This document shows, piece after piece, positions 16,608 to 23,763 of a DNA stretch of 45,450 bases. A program made the translations under genes and the position numbers. Source of the stretch: Streptomyces rubellomurinus (GTDB taxonomy: Bacteria > Actinomycetota > Actinomycetes > Streptomycetales > Streptomycetaceae); NCBI RefSeq assembly GCF_000961885.1, contig NZ_JZKH01000067.1:1-45450 (forward strand), written 5' to 3'. The notes under the pieces were generated by a model. The model was given only the letters and a program-made list of their open reading frames with translations, was not told the origin of the DNA and searched no databases. Numbering within the stretch: the stretch's first letter is position 1; each line of letters begins with the position of its first letter.

Positions 16608-16755
16608 TCAGGCGGAGTCGGGCCCGCCGCGAAGGACGTCCAGGCGCTGGCGGTACTCGTCGGGGTCGATCTCGCCGCGGGCCAGGCGCTCTGCGAGCAG
16701 CCGCTCGGGGGTGGGCCGTTCGGACGCGCCGGTGGTCGGCGGAGCCGCCGGGTGG
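16608..16755 (-). pseudogene. SHOCT-domain remnant
   Basis: The minus strand encodes PTPERLLAERLARGEIDPDE then YRQRLDVL, followed by a stop at 16608. This is a clear SHOCT domain, the short C-terminal module of small actinobacterial membrane proteins. Upstream in the same frame there is no ATG or GTG and no membrane segment, only a His/Pro/Gly-rich stretch; the GTGs nearby are out of frame. The N-terminal part seems to have been lost. Two OsdR-like boxes lie just upstream, so a dormancy-controlled promoter may still transcribe the remnant together with the following nitroreductase-like gene. Confidence 0.6.
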
Positions 16756-16805
16756 TGAGGCTCCGCTTCACCACCACCGTGCGGCCTGGGACCGCAGCCG
16801 CGCTT

Positions 16806-16841
16806 GGGCCGATCGGTCCGATCGTCGGGGTCCGACGGCCG
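16806..16841. promoter_or_regulatory. tandem OsdR/DevR-like boxes 2 and 3
   Basis: GGGCCGATCGGTCC (16806-16819) and GGGTCCGACGGCCG (16828-16841) are 22 bp apart, about two helical turns, the arrangement often used by DevR-type regulators. They overlap the area just after the DevR-like gene and are upstream of the SHOCT remnant and Acg-type gene on the minus strand. Confidence 0.5.
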
Positions 16842-16853
16842 TGCTCGCGGCGC

Positions 16854-17531
16854 TCACTGCGGGCGCTGGTGACGCTGCCCGGGCTCCTCGGCGTGGGCGG
16901 CGAGGACGGCGGCCTGGAGGCGGCGTTCGACGCCGAGCTTGGCGAGCAGGCGCGAGACGTGGTTCTTCACGGTCTTCTCGGCGAGGTAGAGCTCCTGACC
17001 GATCTGCCGGTTGGTCTTGCCCTCGCCGACGAGGGCGAGGATCTCCCGTTCGCGCGGCGTGAGGCCGGCGAGTGCGGCGTCGATCCCGCTCTCCTCGTGG
17101 TGGCGCAGGCTCTCCATCAGCTTGTGCGTGGTCGCCGGGTCGAGCATCGACTGGCCCGAGGCCACCGTTCGCACCGCGCTCACCAGGTCGGCGCCCCTGA
17201 CCTGCTTCAGCACGTAGCCGGCCGCACCGGCCATGATCGCGTCGAGCAGGGCGTCGTCGTCGTCGAAGGACGTCAGCATCAGGCAGACCAGGTCGGGGAT
17301 CCGGTCGCGAAGCTCCCGGCAGACGGTGACGCCGTCGCCGTCCGGGAGGCGTACGTCGAGCACGGCGACGTCGGGGCGCAGCGCGGGCACCCGGGCGAGG
17401 GCCTGGGCGCAGGAGCCGGCCTCGCCGACGACCTCGATGTCCGGTTCGGCCTCCAGCAGGTCACGGACACCGCGCCGGACCACTTCGTGGTCGTCCAGGA
17501 GGAACACCCGGACGGGTTGGGGTGTGTCCAT
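16854..17531 (-). CDS. NarL/LuxR-type response regulator, DevR/OsdR-like
   Basis: A 225-residue regulator with an intact receiver: acidic D13/D14, phosphorylation site D59 in [13 protein letters not shown]87 and K109. A LuxR-type helix-turn-helix follows at residues 157-204 ([20 protein letters not shown], then [17 protein letters not shown]). Residue pattern and gene company (Acg-like, CBS, DUF1876 proteins) match the DevR/DosR and OsdR regulators that control dormancy and hypoxia genes. The ATG at 17531 ([10 protein letters not shown]) has GGGAG upstream; the open frame before it is a universal-stress-gene remnant. Its expected partner kinase at 14397 lacks the phosphoacceptor His, so the phosphate source is unclear. 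Confidence 0.9.
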   Translation of the reverse strand: MDTPQPVRVFLLDDHEVVRRGVRDLLEAEPDIEVVGEAGSCAQALARVPALRPDVAVLDVRLPDGDGVTVCRELRDRIPDLVCLMLTSFDDDDALLDAIMAGAAGYVLKQVRGADLVSAVRTVASGQSMLDPATTHKLMESLRHHEESGIDAALAGLTPREREILALVGEGKTNRQIGQELYLAEKTVKNHVSRLLAKLGVERRLQAAVLAAHAEEPGQRHQRPQ

Positions 17532-17605
17532 GGCCTGGCTCCCTGGGTGCACGCTGGCGGTGACACCACCGATTCTGCGCGCCAGGGCCTTCCCACGCAC
17601 CGTGA

Positions 17606-17760
17606 TCAGCCGCGCGGTACGACGGCGACCGGGCACCAGGCGCGGTGGACCACCGCCGGGGTGACTGGGCCGAGGCGGTGCCCGCCACCAGCACGTCGGC
17701 GGCCCGGGCGCGCCGGACCCCTCCGGGACCGCCGGACCGGGACCACCGGGCAGGGGCCGC
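17606..17760 (-). pseudogene. universal stress protein C-terminal remnant
   Basis: One frame reads [10 protein letters not shown] and, after a one-base shift near 17675-17685, the next reads [20 protein letters not shown] then VPRG and a stop at 17606. Together these match the end of a universal stress protein: the DLLVVG strand, the glycine-rich nucleotide loop and the final APCPVAVV strand. The N-terminal domain is missing. A second CPVVPVR stretch just upstream suggests pieces of a two-domain USP. Such proteins are typical members of DosR/OsdR regulons. Confidence 0.55.
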
Positions 17761-17808
17761 GGGCGGCGTCGGCAGCGAGCACGCACCCGGACACGCGTGA
17801 TGCACCGG

Positions 17809-18411
17809 TCAGGCCGGCGTGGTGAGCCGGAGTTCGACGCCTACGACGCCCGGCACGGTACGCACCAGGCGTTCCAGGACGGCGGCCGAGACGGTGTCCG
17901 GCAGGCCGCCGGTCAGGGTGATCCGGCCGTTCTCGGAGCGCACGTCGGTACCCAGTCCGGCCTCCGGGCCGAGGGTGGCGGTCAGTTCGAAGCGGACCCG
18001 GTCGGCGAGTTCGCGGTCGTCGCCGAGGTAGACCTTGAGCAGGTCGCCCCGGCTGACGATGCCGACCAGGTAGTCCTCCCCGTCGACGACCGGGAGCCGT
18101 TTGAGGTGGCCGCGGGCCATGGCCCGCGCTGCCTCGTTGAGGGGGCTGTCGGGGTGCACGGTGACCGCCGGGACGGACATCATCCGGCCGGCCGTCAGGG
18201 CGTCGGCGCGCTCGCCGTCGCCTTCCCGGGCGATGAGCAGGTCAGCCTCCGAGACCACTCCGATCACCCGGCCGTCGCCGGCCAGCACGGGGACCGCGCT
18301 GACCTGCCAGCGTTGCAGGGTCTCGGCGACCTCTCGGAAGTCCGCGTCGCGGCCGACCGCGACCACGGCATGGGTCATCACGTCGGCGACGGTGCTCGGT
18401 GTGCTGGTCAC
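17809..18411 (-). CDS. two-CBS-domain protein with BON domain
   Basis: A 200-residue cytoplasmic protein with two CBS motifs (residues about 8-62 and 75-130, including [11 protein letters not shown] and [10 protein letters not shown]), followed by a BON-like domain ([12 protein letters not shown] and [11 protein letters not shown]). CBS pairs usually bind adenine nucleotides and report energy state; the combination with BON is common in stress and dormancy genes of actinobacteria. The GTG at 18411 has a perfect AGGAGG five bases upstream. It starts nine bases after the short CBS gene at 18421-18627 and is probably co-transcribed with it from the OsdR-like box at 18690. Confidence 0.92.
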   Translation of the reverse strand: MTSTPSTVADVMTHAVVAVGRDADFREVAETLQRWQVSAVPVLAGDGRVIGVVSEADLLIAREGDGERADALTAGRMMSVPAVTVHPDSPLNEAARAMARGHLKRLPVVDGEDYLVGIVSRGDLLKVYLGDDRELADRVRFELTATLGPEAGLGTDVRSENGRITLTGGLPDTVSAAVLERLVRTVPGVVGVELRLTTPA

Positions 18412-18420
18412 GGTGGCCTC

Positions 18421-18627
18421 CTAGGTGGCCGCACGGTAGGCGCGGGGGTGTTCCAGGTGCTGCTCGGTGTCGTCCTCGATCCAGTCGAGGGTGTGGTGGA
18501 CGGCGACCACCGGGATCGCGGTGATGTCGTTGCGGTGGAACAGCCCCGCGACCTCCTTGAACGGTGTGTCGGGCCGGGCGGTGACGACCTCTCGGGTCAT
18601 CACGTCGTTGACGCTGCGGTGCTGCAT
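18421..18627 (-). CDS. truncated CBS-domain protein
   Basis: A 68-residue frame that begins as a normal CBS protein ([20 protein letters not shown] and [12 protein letters not shown]) but then runs into an unrelated tail, [20 protein letters not shown] plus six residues, with no second half of the CBS motif. The start at 18627 has GAGGAGTGAGG upstream. OsdR-like box 4 lies 63 bp upstream. I read this as a deletion product: promoter and N-terminus retained, remainder replaced. Confidence 0.65.
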   Translation of the reverse strand: MQHRSVNDVMTREVVTARPDTPFKEVAGLFHRNDITAIPVVAVHHTLDWIEDDTEQHLEHPRAYRAAT

Positions 18628-18689
18628 CGTCCTCACTCCTCCTCGGGTGGTCACGCCTCCACTGTCAGTCCGTCCGAAGCCGGTGGACA

Positions 18690-18703
18690 GGGCCGGACGG
18701 TCC
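18690..18703. promoter_or_regulatory. OsdR/DevR-like box 4
   Basis: GGGCCGGACGGTCC, followed by one more C that extends the palindrome. It sits 63 bp upstream of the truncated CBS gene on the minus strand and one base before the beta-CASP fragment on the plus strand. Confidence 0.5.
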
Positions 18704-18704
18704 C

Positions 18705-18799
18705 TCCTCGGCGGCGTGGGCACCGTCACCGGCAGCAAGTTCCTCATCGAGACCGGCCACGCCCGCCCGATGATCGACTGCGGCCGTGAGTCGGGGTGA
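18705..18799 (+). pseudogene. N-terminal fragment of a beta-CASP metallo-beta-lactamase-fold RNase-like gene
   Basis: The plus strand reads [20 protein letters not shown], then RPMIDCG, and stops at 18799. The GTVTGSKFL...IDCG pattern is the first beta-strand block of MBL/beta-CASP exonuclease-like proteins, which are several hundred residues long. No HxHxDH motif or later part is present. The fragment lies directly against OsdR-like box 4, as if a deletion fused the remaining coding end to the promoter. Confidence 0.55.
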
Positions 18800-18801
18800 G
18801 A

Positions 18802-19228
18802 TCAGCGGCCGGCCGGCTGCCCGCTGTCGTCGAGATCCCAGACGAGGTGGTCGGCGAGGCCGGACAGCCCCTCGATGCGAGCGATCTGGAGGCAGAGCGC
18901 CGCGGCGTCGCTGCGGGTTCGGGTGCGTCCGGTCGGCGTTCGAGCCGGACGCGGGCGTCCACGCACAGCGCGCCGTCCGGGCGGACGATCACCGGGTTGA
19001 GGTCGGCCTCGACGAACTCCGGGAAGTCCTCGGCGAGCCGGGACAGCCGAGCGAGGACGGAGCGGACCGTCGCGAGGTCCACGGGCGGCGCCCCGCCTGT
19101 GCCCAACAGCATTGGTGCGCTGCGGAGTTCGATGACCATGGCGGTCAGGTCGCGCTCGCTCAGCGGGGCGAGCCGGACCGACCGGTGGCCCGACCGACCG
19201 GCGGGTCCGCGGTTGCTCCGCCCGTACC
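18802..19228 (-). pseudogene. acyl-CoA synthetase/acetyltransferase (ATP-grasp) C-terminal remnant
   Basis: The minus strand encodes the end of an ADP-forming acyl-CoA synthetase or Pat-type protein. It shows SVRLAPLSERDLTAMVIELR, then PPVDLATVRSVLARLSRLAE, then ADLNPVIVRPDGALCVDARV. There is no start codon or N-terminal CoA-binding domain. A one-base shift near 18915 leads to a second piece with strong coding bias, RSDAAALCLQIARIEGLSGL then ADHLVWDLDDSGQP, ending at 18802; I do not recognise its family. The remnant starts right after the Acg-type gene. Related synthetases occur in OsdR-type dormancy clusters. Confidence 0.6.
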
Positions 19229-19230
19229 GG

Positions 19231-20217
19231 TCATCCGTTCGCCTCGTCGAGGATGTCCTCCACCGTGCGCCGCGGGCTGACGGCACCGGGCGGGCCGTAG
19301 CCGAGACGCAGCACGAGCTGGACGTGCCCGGGCCCCTCGGCGGGGTCGCGCAGGCGCCAGCGGGTGTCGGGGATCTCGACGGCCTGGTGCAGCACGGAGG
19401 CACGCAGGCCACGAGCGGTGGCGAGCAGCCACACGCGCTCCATCGCCTGTCCGGTGTGCAGCCAGTCGGCCGGGGTGTCGAGGTGGGTGGTGAGGGTGGC
19501 GAGTTGGGGCAGAGCCTCGAAGCGTTCGGCTGGGGTGGTGTGGCGCGGTGGGTGGCCGGCGAAGCCTCGCATCGGGACGTGGGCGTCGCGGTCGTGCGAG
19601 CCGAGGGCAGCGAGTGGGATGCCGTCGTAGGAGGGTTCCAGGCGCAGCCAGCGGCGGGTCTCAGCCTCACGGCTGACGTCGGCGGCGATGCGGGCCTCGG
19701 CCTCGGAGGTGAGGGTGAGCACGCGGCGTACGCCGTGTTCTTCCAGGAGGGTGAGCATGACGCCCTCGTCCCGGGCAGCCGTGATGAGGTCGGCGACCAG
19801 TGCCTCGGGGACGTCCCGGTTGGTGAACGGCTGCCGACTGGAGTGGCGTCCCGCGATGGCGGGGTAGAGGTCCGCGCCGAAGGGCTGCGCCGAACGGGCC
19901 GGGGCGGAGAGGTCGAGGACGGCTCGCGGCTGCGCGTCGGCGCCGGCCGGCAGCAGTCGGACGGCGGCCTCGCGGCCGAGGTGGGCGGCGGCCACCCGCA
20001 GGTTGAACACCGCGGCGCCGATCGAGATGTGCAGGGCCCTGCCATCGGGGTCGGCGACGGGGACGGCCCGGTCGAGGTCCGCGTGGACCTCCAGGCCGAG
20101 CAGGTCGGGGGTGGGGCGGAAGCGCCAGGGCTGGCTGTTGTGCAGCGAGGGCGCCGCGCCGCCGGCTTCGGCCAGCAGGTGCAGGTCGGCGGTGGTGAGG
20201 GCGGTTCCGGTGGTCAT
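19231..20217 (-). CDS. Acg-type nitroreductase-like protein (second copy)
   Basis: A 328-residue Acg-family protein, paralogous to the one at 15599-16582. It carries APSLHNSQPWRFR near residue 22, RALHISIGAAVFNLRVAA, PMRGFAGHPPRHTTPAERFE and the C-terminal HVQLVLRLGYG. The nitroreductase fold with probable FMN binding is inferred from family knowledge. The ATG at 20217 follows GGGAGTGAACCACC. OsdR-like box 5 (20287-20300) lies 70 bp upstream, so this copy has its own dormancy-type promoter. Confidence 0.9.
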   Translation of the reverse strand: MTTGTALTTADLHLLAEAGGAAPSLHNSQPWRFRPTPDLLGLEVHADLDRAVPVADPDGRALHISIGAAVFNLRVAAAHLGREAAVRLLPAGADAQPRAVLDLSAPARSAQPFGADLYPAIAGRHSSRQPFTNRDVPEALVADLITAARDEGVMLTLLEEHGVRRVLTLTSEAEARIAADVSREAETRRWLRLEPSYDGIPLAALGSHDRDAHVPMRGFAGHPPRHTTPAERFEALPQLATLTTHLDTPADWLHTGQAMERVWLLATARGLRASVLHQAVEIPDTRWRLRDPAEGPGHVQLVLRLGYGPPGAVSPRRTVEDILDEANG

Positions 20218-20286
20218 GGTGGTTCACTCCCTGCAGGCGGGGGCGCCGGTGATTCCAGGATCCGCCGAATCAGCGGTGCCGGGCGA

Positions 20287-20300
20287 GGGTCCAACGGCCC
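20287..20300. promoter_or_regulatory. OsdR/DevR-like box 5
   Basis: GGGTCCAACGGCCC, 70 bp upstream of the second Acg-type gene (minus strand). Confidence 0.5.
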
Positions 20301-20411
20301 TGAGCCGCGGGGCAGGCAGCACCGAATGCTGCGGGCGTGCTCCTCACCGAGTGGGCGGGGCCGGCAGCTCCGGGCACACCCCGACCGGCCCTGCCATGGG
20401 GGCCCACTGGC

Positions 20412-20425
20412 GGGCCGAACGGCCC
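20412..20425. promoter_or_regulatory. OsdR/DevR-like box 6
   Basis: GGGCCGAACGGCCC, the most symmetric copy, 84 bp upstream of the plus-strand 46-residue gene and the DUF1876 gene. Confidence 0.55.
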
Positions 20426-20508
20426 TGCCGCCGCGCGCCCGGCGGCGGCCTGCTGGAGGTCAGAGGCCCGGTTCACCGTGCGGGGCCCTGAACACCGGAG
20501 GCGCGGCC

Positions 20509-20649
20509 GTGCCGACCGACGACTCCCGCAGGACCACCCAGCAGCTGATGCGCATCGCCGGCGGGCGGACGATCGCCCTGACCGTCCGCGCACCGATCGG
20601 CGAGACCAGGAAGCCCGCACGCACGATCGAGATCACCCGGGGCGATTGA
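20509..20649 (+). CDS. 46-residue protein of unknown function
   Basis: A small basic protein that begins with GTG seven bases after GGAGG and ends at 20649. It contains RRTTQQLMRIAGGRTIALTV and a C-terminal TIEITRGD. Codon use is that of neighbouring genes. It is the first gene after OsdR-like box 6 and lies 49 bp upstream of the DUF1876 gene, so both are probably on one dormancy-controlled transcript. I do not recognise a family. Confidence 0.65.
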   Translation: MPTDDSRRTTQQLMRIAGGRTIALTVRAPIGETRKPARTIEITRGD

Positions 20650-20698
20650 CCCGACCGGCCGGGCACCCCTCGCCCGCCCGGCCCCGAAAGGACCGGAG

Positions 20699-20977
20699 AT
20701 GAATGCGAGCACAACGGCACCAAGACGCACCAAGCAGTGGACCCTGCGCCTCGACCTCTTCGAGGAGGGCGACACCACCAAGGTCCACGCCGTCCTCGAC
20801 ACCGGCGACAACACCCTGGAGGCACGCACCACCGCCCATCGCAACCCCCACGACCCACCGGTGCCCGAGATCGGTGACGAGTACGCAGCCGCCCGCGCCC
20901 TGATCGACCTCGGCCACCAGCTCCTGCGGGCCGGCCTCTCGGACTCGGCTGAGAACGACCACTTCGTCGACGGCTGA
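20699..20977 (+). CDS. DUF1876 (Rv1738/Rv2632c-like) dormancy protein
   Basis: A 92-residue protein with KQWTLRLDLFEEGDTTKVHA, then the central TTAHRNPHDPPVPEIGDEYA and a helical ALIDLGHQLLRAGL. This is the DUF1876 pattern; Rv1738, a family member, is among the strongest DosR-induced proteins and has been compared structurally with ribosome-hibernation factors. Binding to ribosomes here is inference. AAAGGA lies seven bases before the ATG. A strong hairpin follows at 21008-21039. Confidence 0.88.
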   Translation: MNASTTAPRRTKQWTLRLDLFEEGDTTKVHAVLDTGDNTLEARTTAHRNPHDPPVPEIGDEYAAARALIDLGHQLLRAGLSDSAENDHFVDG

Positions 20978-21007
20978 GAACGCCTTGTCGACGCCGATGT
21001 CTTCGGG

Positions 21008-21039
21008 TTCTGCCCCCGTAGGGCGACGGGGGCAGAACC
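21008..21039 (+). terminator. terminator hairpin after DUF1876 gene
   Basis: A perfect 13-bp stem, GTTCTGCCCCCGT (21008-21020) with ACGGGGGCAGAAC (21027-21039), and a six-base loop. It lies 30 bp after the DUF1876 stop and separates the dormancy island from the sulfur genes. Confidence 0.75.
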
Positions 21040-21176
21040 GTCCGACGCGCTGATGCCGGCCTCCGGCCTCCGGTCAACCACCGCACGGAGAAGAACGCTC
21101 AGGACCGATCGCAGCCACGGGAGGGCCCCTGCGGTCACCGGGTCCTGGCCGCCTCGGCTCACCGCCACGACTGGGT

Positions 21177-22562
21177 TCAGGGCCGGGTGGGGTGGGTGAG
21201 GGTGTGCCAGGCGGTGTAGCCGCCGAGGAGGTCGGAGACGTCGGGGTGGCCGTGGTGGCGCAGCAGGCTGGCGGCGATGGAGGAGCGGTGGCCGCTGGCG
21301 CAGTGGACGACCAGAGGGCGGTCGGTGGGGATCTCGTCGAGGCGGGTGGGGAGTTCGGCGAGGGGGATGTGCAGGGAGCCGTCGATGGCGCCGGTTTCGC
21401 GTTCGCCGCAGGTGCGCACGTCCAGGACGGTGGCGGGCTGCTCGTCGGTGAGGGCGGTGCGGAGCTGGTCGGGGGTGAGGCGGGTGGGGGGGGTGAGGTG
21501 GTCGGCGAGGGCGGGGAGGGCGGTGGCGGGGTTGCGCAGGTAGCCGGCGATGTGGTCGAAGCCGATGCGGGCGAGGCGGGTGATGACCTCGTTCTCGCGG
21601 TCCTGCGGGGCGATGACGGCGATGGTGCGGTGGGGGGTGAGGACGGTGCCGGCCTGTTCGGCGAAGCGGCCGTCGAGGGGGACGTTGACGGCGCCGCGCA
21701 GGTGTCCGGCGCCGAAGTCCTGGGGGCTGCGGGTGTCGAGGACGACGGCGCCCACGGCGCGGGCCTCCTTGAAGCCTTCGGGGCACAGGGGGGAGGCGGC
21801 GTTCGTGGGGTCGAGCAGGGGATGGTCCTGGCGGTTGAGGGCGGCGTCGTGGCCGAAGTAGGCGGGGGCGGTGGACTGGCCGGCGGTGACGATGCGGACG
21901 AAGGTGTCCTGGTCCATGGGCCGGCAGGCGTAGTTGGTGCGGCGCTGGGCGCCGATGGTGGAGCGCTTCTCGGTGGAGAGGTTCTTGCCGCAGGCGGAGC
22001 CGGCGCCGTGGGCGGGGAAAACGAGGGTCTCGTCGGGCAGGGCCATCAGCTTGTGGTGGACGCTGTCGTAGAGCATGGCGCCGAGTTCGTCGGCGGTGAC
22101 GCCGGTGGAGGCGAGCAGGTCGGGGCGGCCGACGTCGCCGATGAACAGGGCGTCGCCGGTGAGGACGCCGTAGGGGACGGTGTCGTCGGGCTGTTCGAAG
22201 ACCAGGACGCTGATGGACTCGGGGGTGTGCCCGGGGGTCTCCATGATCTGCAGGGTGACGTCGCCGAGTTCGATCCGCTCGCCGTCGGCGAGCTTGCGGA
22301 TCGGGTACTCGGTCTCCGCGCGGCGGCCGTAGCCGATCCAGGCGCCGGTGCGGTCGGCCAGTTCGAGGTGACCGGCCAGGAAGTCGGCGTGGAAGTGGGT
22401 GTTGATGACGCCGACGACGGTCAGACCGCGCGCCGCGGCGTCGGCCACGTACTCGTCGACGTCCCGGCGGGGGTCGACCACGACGGCCCGGCCGGTGCGC
22501 TCGTCGGCGATCAGGTAGGAGGCCTGGGAGAGGCAGTCGAGGTAGAACTGGGCGAAGTACAC
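21177..22562 (-). CDS. CstB-like persulfide dioxygenase-sulfurtransferase
   Basis: A 461-residue protein in three parts. Residues 1-245 are an ETHE1-type metallo-beta-lactamase domain with THFHADFLAGH (iron ligands H56, H58), TPGHT (H112), GDALF (D137) and PAHG (H185). C191 in SACGKNLS is at the position of a conserved Cys of this subgroup. Residues 272-345 form a rhodanese-like domain without an active-site Cys. Residues 362-455 form an active rhodanese with C421 in HCASGHRS. This order matches CstB, which oxidises persulfides and releases thiosulfate. The GTG at 22562 has AGGAGG seven bases upstream. It is divergent from the TauE and rhodanese genes across three CsoR/CstR-type operators. 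Confidence 0.93.
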   Translation of the reverse strand: MYFAQFYLDCLSQASYLIADERTGRAVVVDPRRDVDEYVADAAARGLTVVGVINTHFHADFLAGHLELADRTGAWIGYGRRAETEYPIRKLADGERIELGDVTLQIMETPGHTPESISVLVFEQPDDTVPYGVLTGDALFIGDVGRPDLLASTGVTADELGAMLYDSVHHKLMALPDETLVFPAHGAGSACGKNLSTEKRSTIGAQRRTNYACRPMDQDTFVRIVTAGQSTAPAYFGHDAALNRQDHPLLDPTNAASPLCPEGFKEARAVGAVVLDTRSPQDFGAGHLRGAVNVPLDGRFAEQAGTVLTPHRTIAVIAPQDRENEVITRLARIGFDHIAGYLRNPATALPALADHLTPPTRLTPDQLRTALTDEQPATVLDVRTCGERETGAIDGSLHIPLAELPTRLDEIPTDRPLVVHCASGHRSSIAASLLRHHGHPDVSDLLGGYTAWHTLTHPTRP

Positions 22563-22618
22563 GGGGAATCCTCCTGGTCGGCGCCGGGCGCCGCGATGCT
22601 GTCCTGAGACTCGAACCG

Positions 22619-22711
22619 ATACCCCCCCCGGTATGTTCGCCAGCATAGGGCACCGAGGTCGAATACGGGGCGGGGTATCTCGAGCGATTCCGATAATACC
22701 CCCGGGGGTAC
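22619..22711. promoter_or_regulatory. three CsoR/CstR-type operators
   Basis: Three GC-cored, AT-edged palindromes lie in the divergent control region: ATACCCCCCCCGGTAT (22619-22634), ATACGGGGCGGGGTAT (22663-22678) and ATACCCCCGGGGGTAC (22696-22711). The ATACC-n-GGTAT form is that of the CsoR/CstR repressor family, which sense copper or persulfides. With a persulfide dioxygenase on one side and sulfur-handling genes on the other, a CstR-type sulfur sensor is the likelier ligand. No repressor gene of this family is in the window. Confidence 0.75.
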
Positions 22712-22901
22712 TATGGTGGCCGTCGAGGGGGGAACCGGCGGCCGCCGACCGAAACGGGTACGGGCGGAGCCGAACAGACACCCGCGTGCGCCGCCGAGCC
22801 GCCGAGCCAGCAGGCCGCCGCTCCACCGAGCCGCCACGCGCCGACCCCGACGCGCCATCGCCGCCCGGCCCACCCCGCCACCCCGCACCACCGGAGAAGC
22901 C

Positions 22902-22991
22902 ATGCCCCAGCTCCCGCCTGCCCCCGGGCAGACCACCCCCGGCCACGCCCACCGCCTGCTCCTCGCCGACACCGCCGGGGGCGTGGGATGA
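22902..22991 (+). CDS. 29-residue ORF coupled to the TauE gene
   Basis: The frame begins with ATG five bases after GGAG (MPQLPPAPGQTTPG) and ends with a TGA that overlaps the start ATG of the TauE gene (ATGA). The ribosome site and the overlap suggest that it is translated and couples expression of the exporter. Upstream, between the operators and this ORF, no other gene is seen. It resembles no family I know and may act only as a coupling leader. Confidence 0.5.
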   Translation: MPQLPPAPGQTTPGHAHRLLLADTAGGVG

Positions 22992-23737
22992 CCGCGCTGC
23001 TGCTGGCACTGGCCGCCGGGGCCGTGGTCGGCCTCGCGCTCGGCGGGCTCGGCGGCGGCGGCAGCATGCTGGCCGTCCCGGCCCTGGTCTACCTGCTCGG
23101 CTTCAGCCCCGCACTGGCCACCACCGCGAGCCTGCTGATCGTCGCGGCGACCTCGCTCACCGCCCTGCTCGCGCACGCCCGGGCCGGCCGGGTCCGCTGG
23201 CGCACCGGCGCGCTGTTCGCCGCCGCCGGGCTGCCCGCCGCCGCGGCCACCGGGGCGCTGTCCGTCCACCTGCCGGGCGCGCTGCTGACCGGCGCGTTCG
23301 CCGTCCTGGCGGCGCTGGCGGCGTGGCGGATGCTGCGGCCACCGAGCGCGCAGCCGCCGGAACGTTCCGCCGCCGGGACCGGCCCGGCCGCGGCGGCGGG
23401 CACCGGGCTCGGCGCCGTCACCGGGCTGCTCGGCGTCGGCGGCGGCTTCCTCGCCGTCCCCGCGCTCGTCTCCGTCCTCGCCTTCACCATGGCCGAGGCG
23501 GTCGGCACCAGCCTGCTGGTGATCACCGCCAACTCGCTCGCCGCCCTGCTCCCCCGCCTCGGCTCCGCCGGGGCCGTCGACTGGGCCGTCGCCGCCCCCT
23601 TCGCCGGCGCCGCCGTCCTCGGCGCCTGGGACGGCAAACGGCTCGCCGACCGGCTCAGCGGACGCACCCTGCAACGGGCCTTCGCGCTCGCGCTGCTCGC
23701 CGTCGCCGCGCTGATGCTCGTCACCGCACTCGTCTGA
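22988..23737 (+). CDS. sulfite exporter TauE/SafE family permease
   Basis: A 249-residue membrane protein with about eight hydrophobic segments arranged as two repeats, each starting with a glycine-rich motif (GLGGGGSMLAVPALVYL and LLGVGGGFLAVPALVSV). This is characteristic of the TauE/SafE family, which exports sulfite, sulfonates or related anions. Beside CstB and a rhodanese, export of sulfite or thiosulfate produced in persulfide detoxification is the likely role. The start ATG overlaps the stop of the 29-residue ORF, giving translational coupling. Confidence 0.92.
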   Translation: MTALLLALAAGAVVGLALGGLGGGGSMLAVPALVYLLGFSPALATTASLLIVAATSLTALLAHARAGRVRWRTGALFAAAGLPAAAATGALSVHLPGALLTGAFAVLAALAAWRMLRPPSAQPPERSAAGTGPAAAAGTGLGAVTGLLGVGGGFLAVPALVSVLAFTMAEAVGTSLLVITANSLAALLPRLGSAGAVDWAVAAPFAGAAVLGAWDGKRLADRLSGRTLQRAFALALLAVAALMLVTALV

Positions 23738-23763
23738 ACACCCGTACCGAAAGGCTCTTCCCC

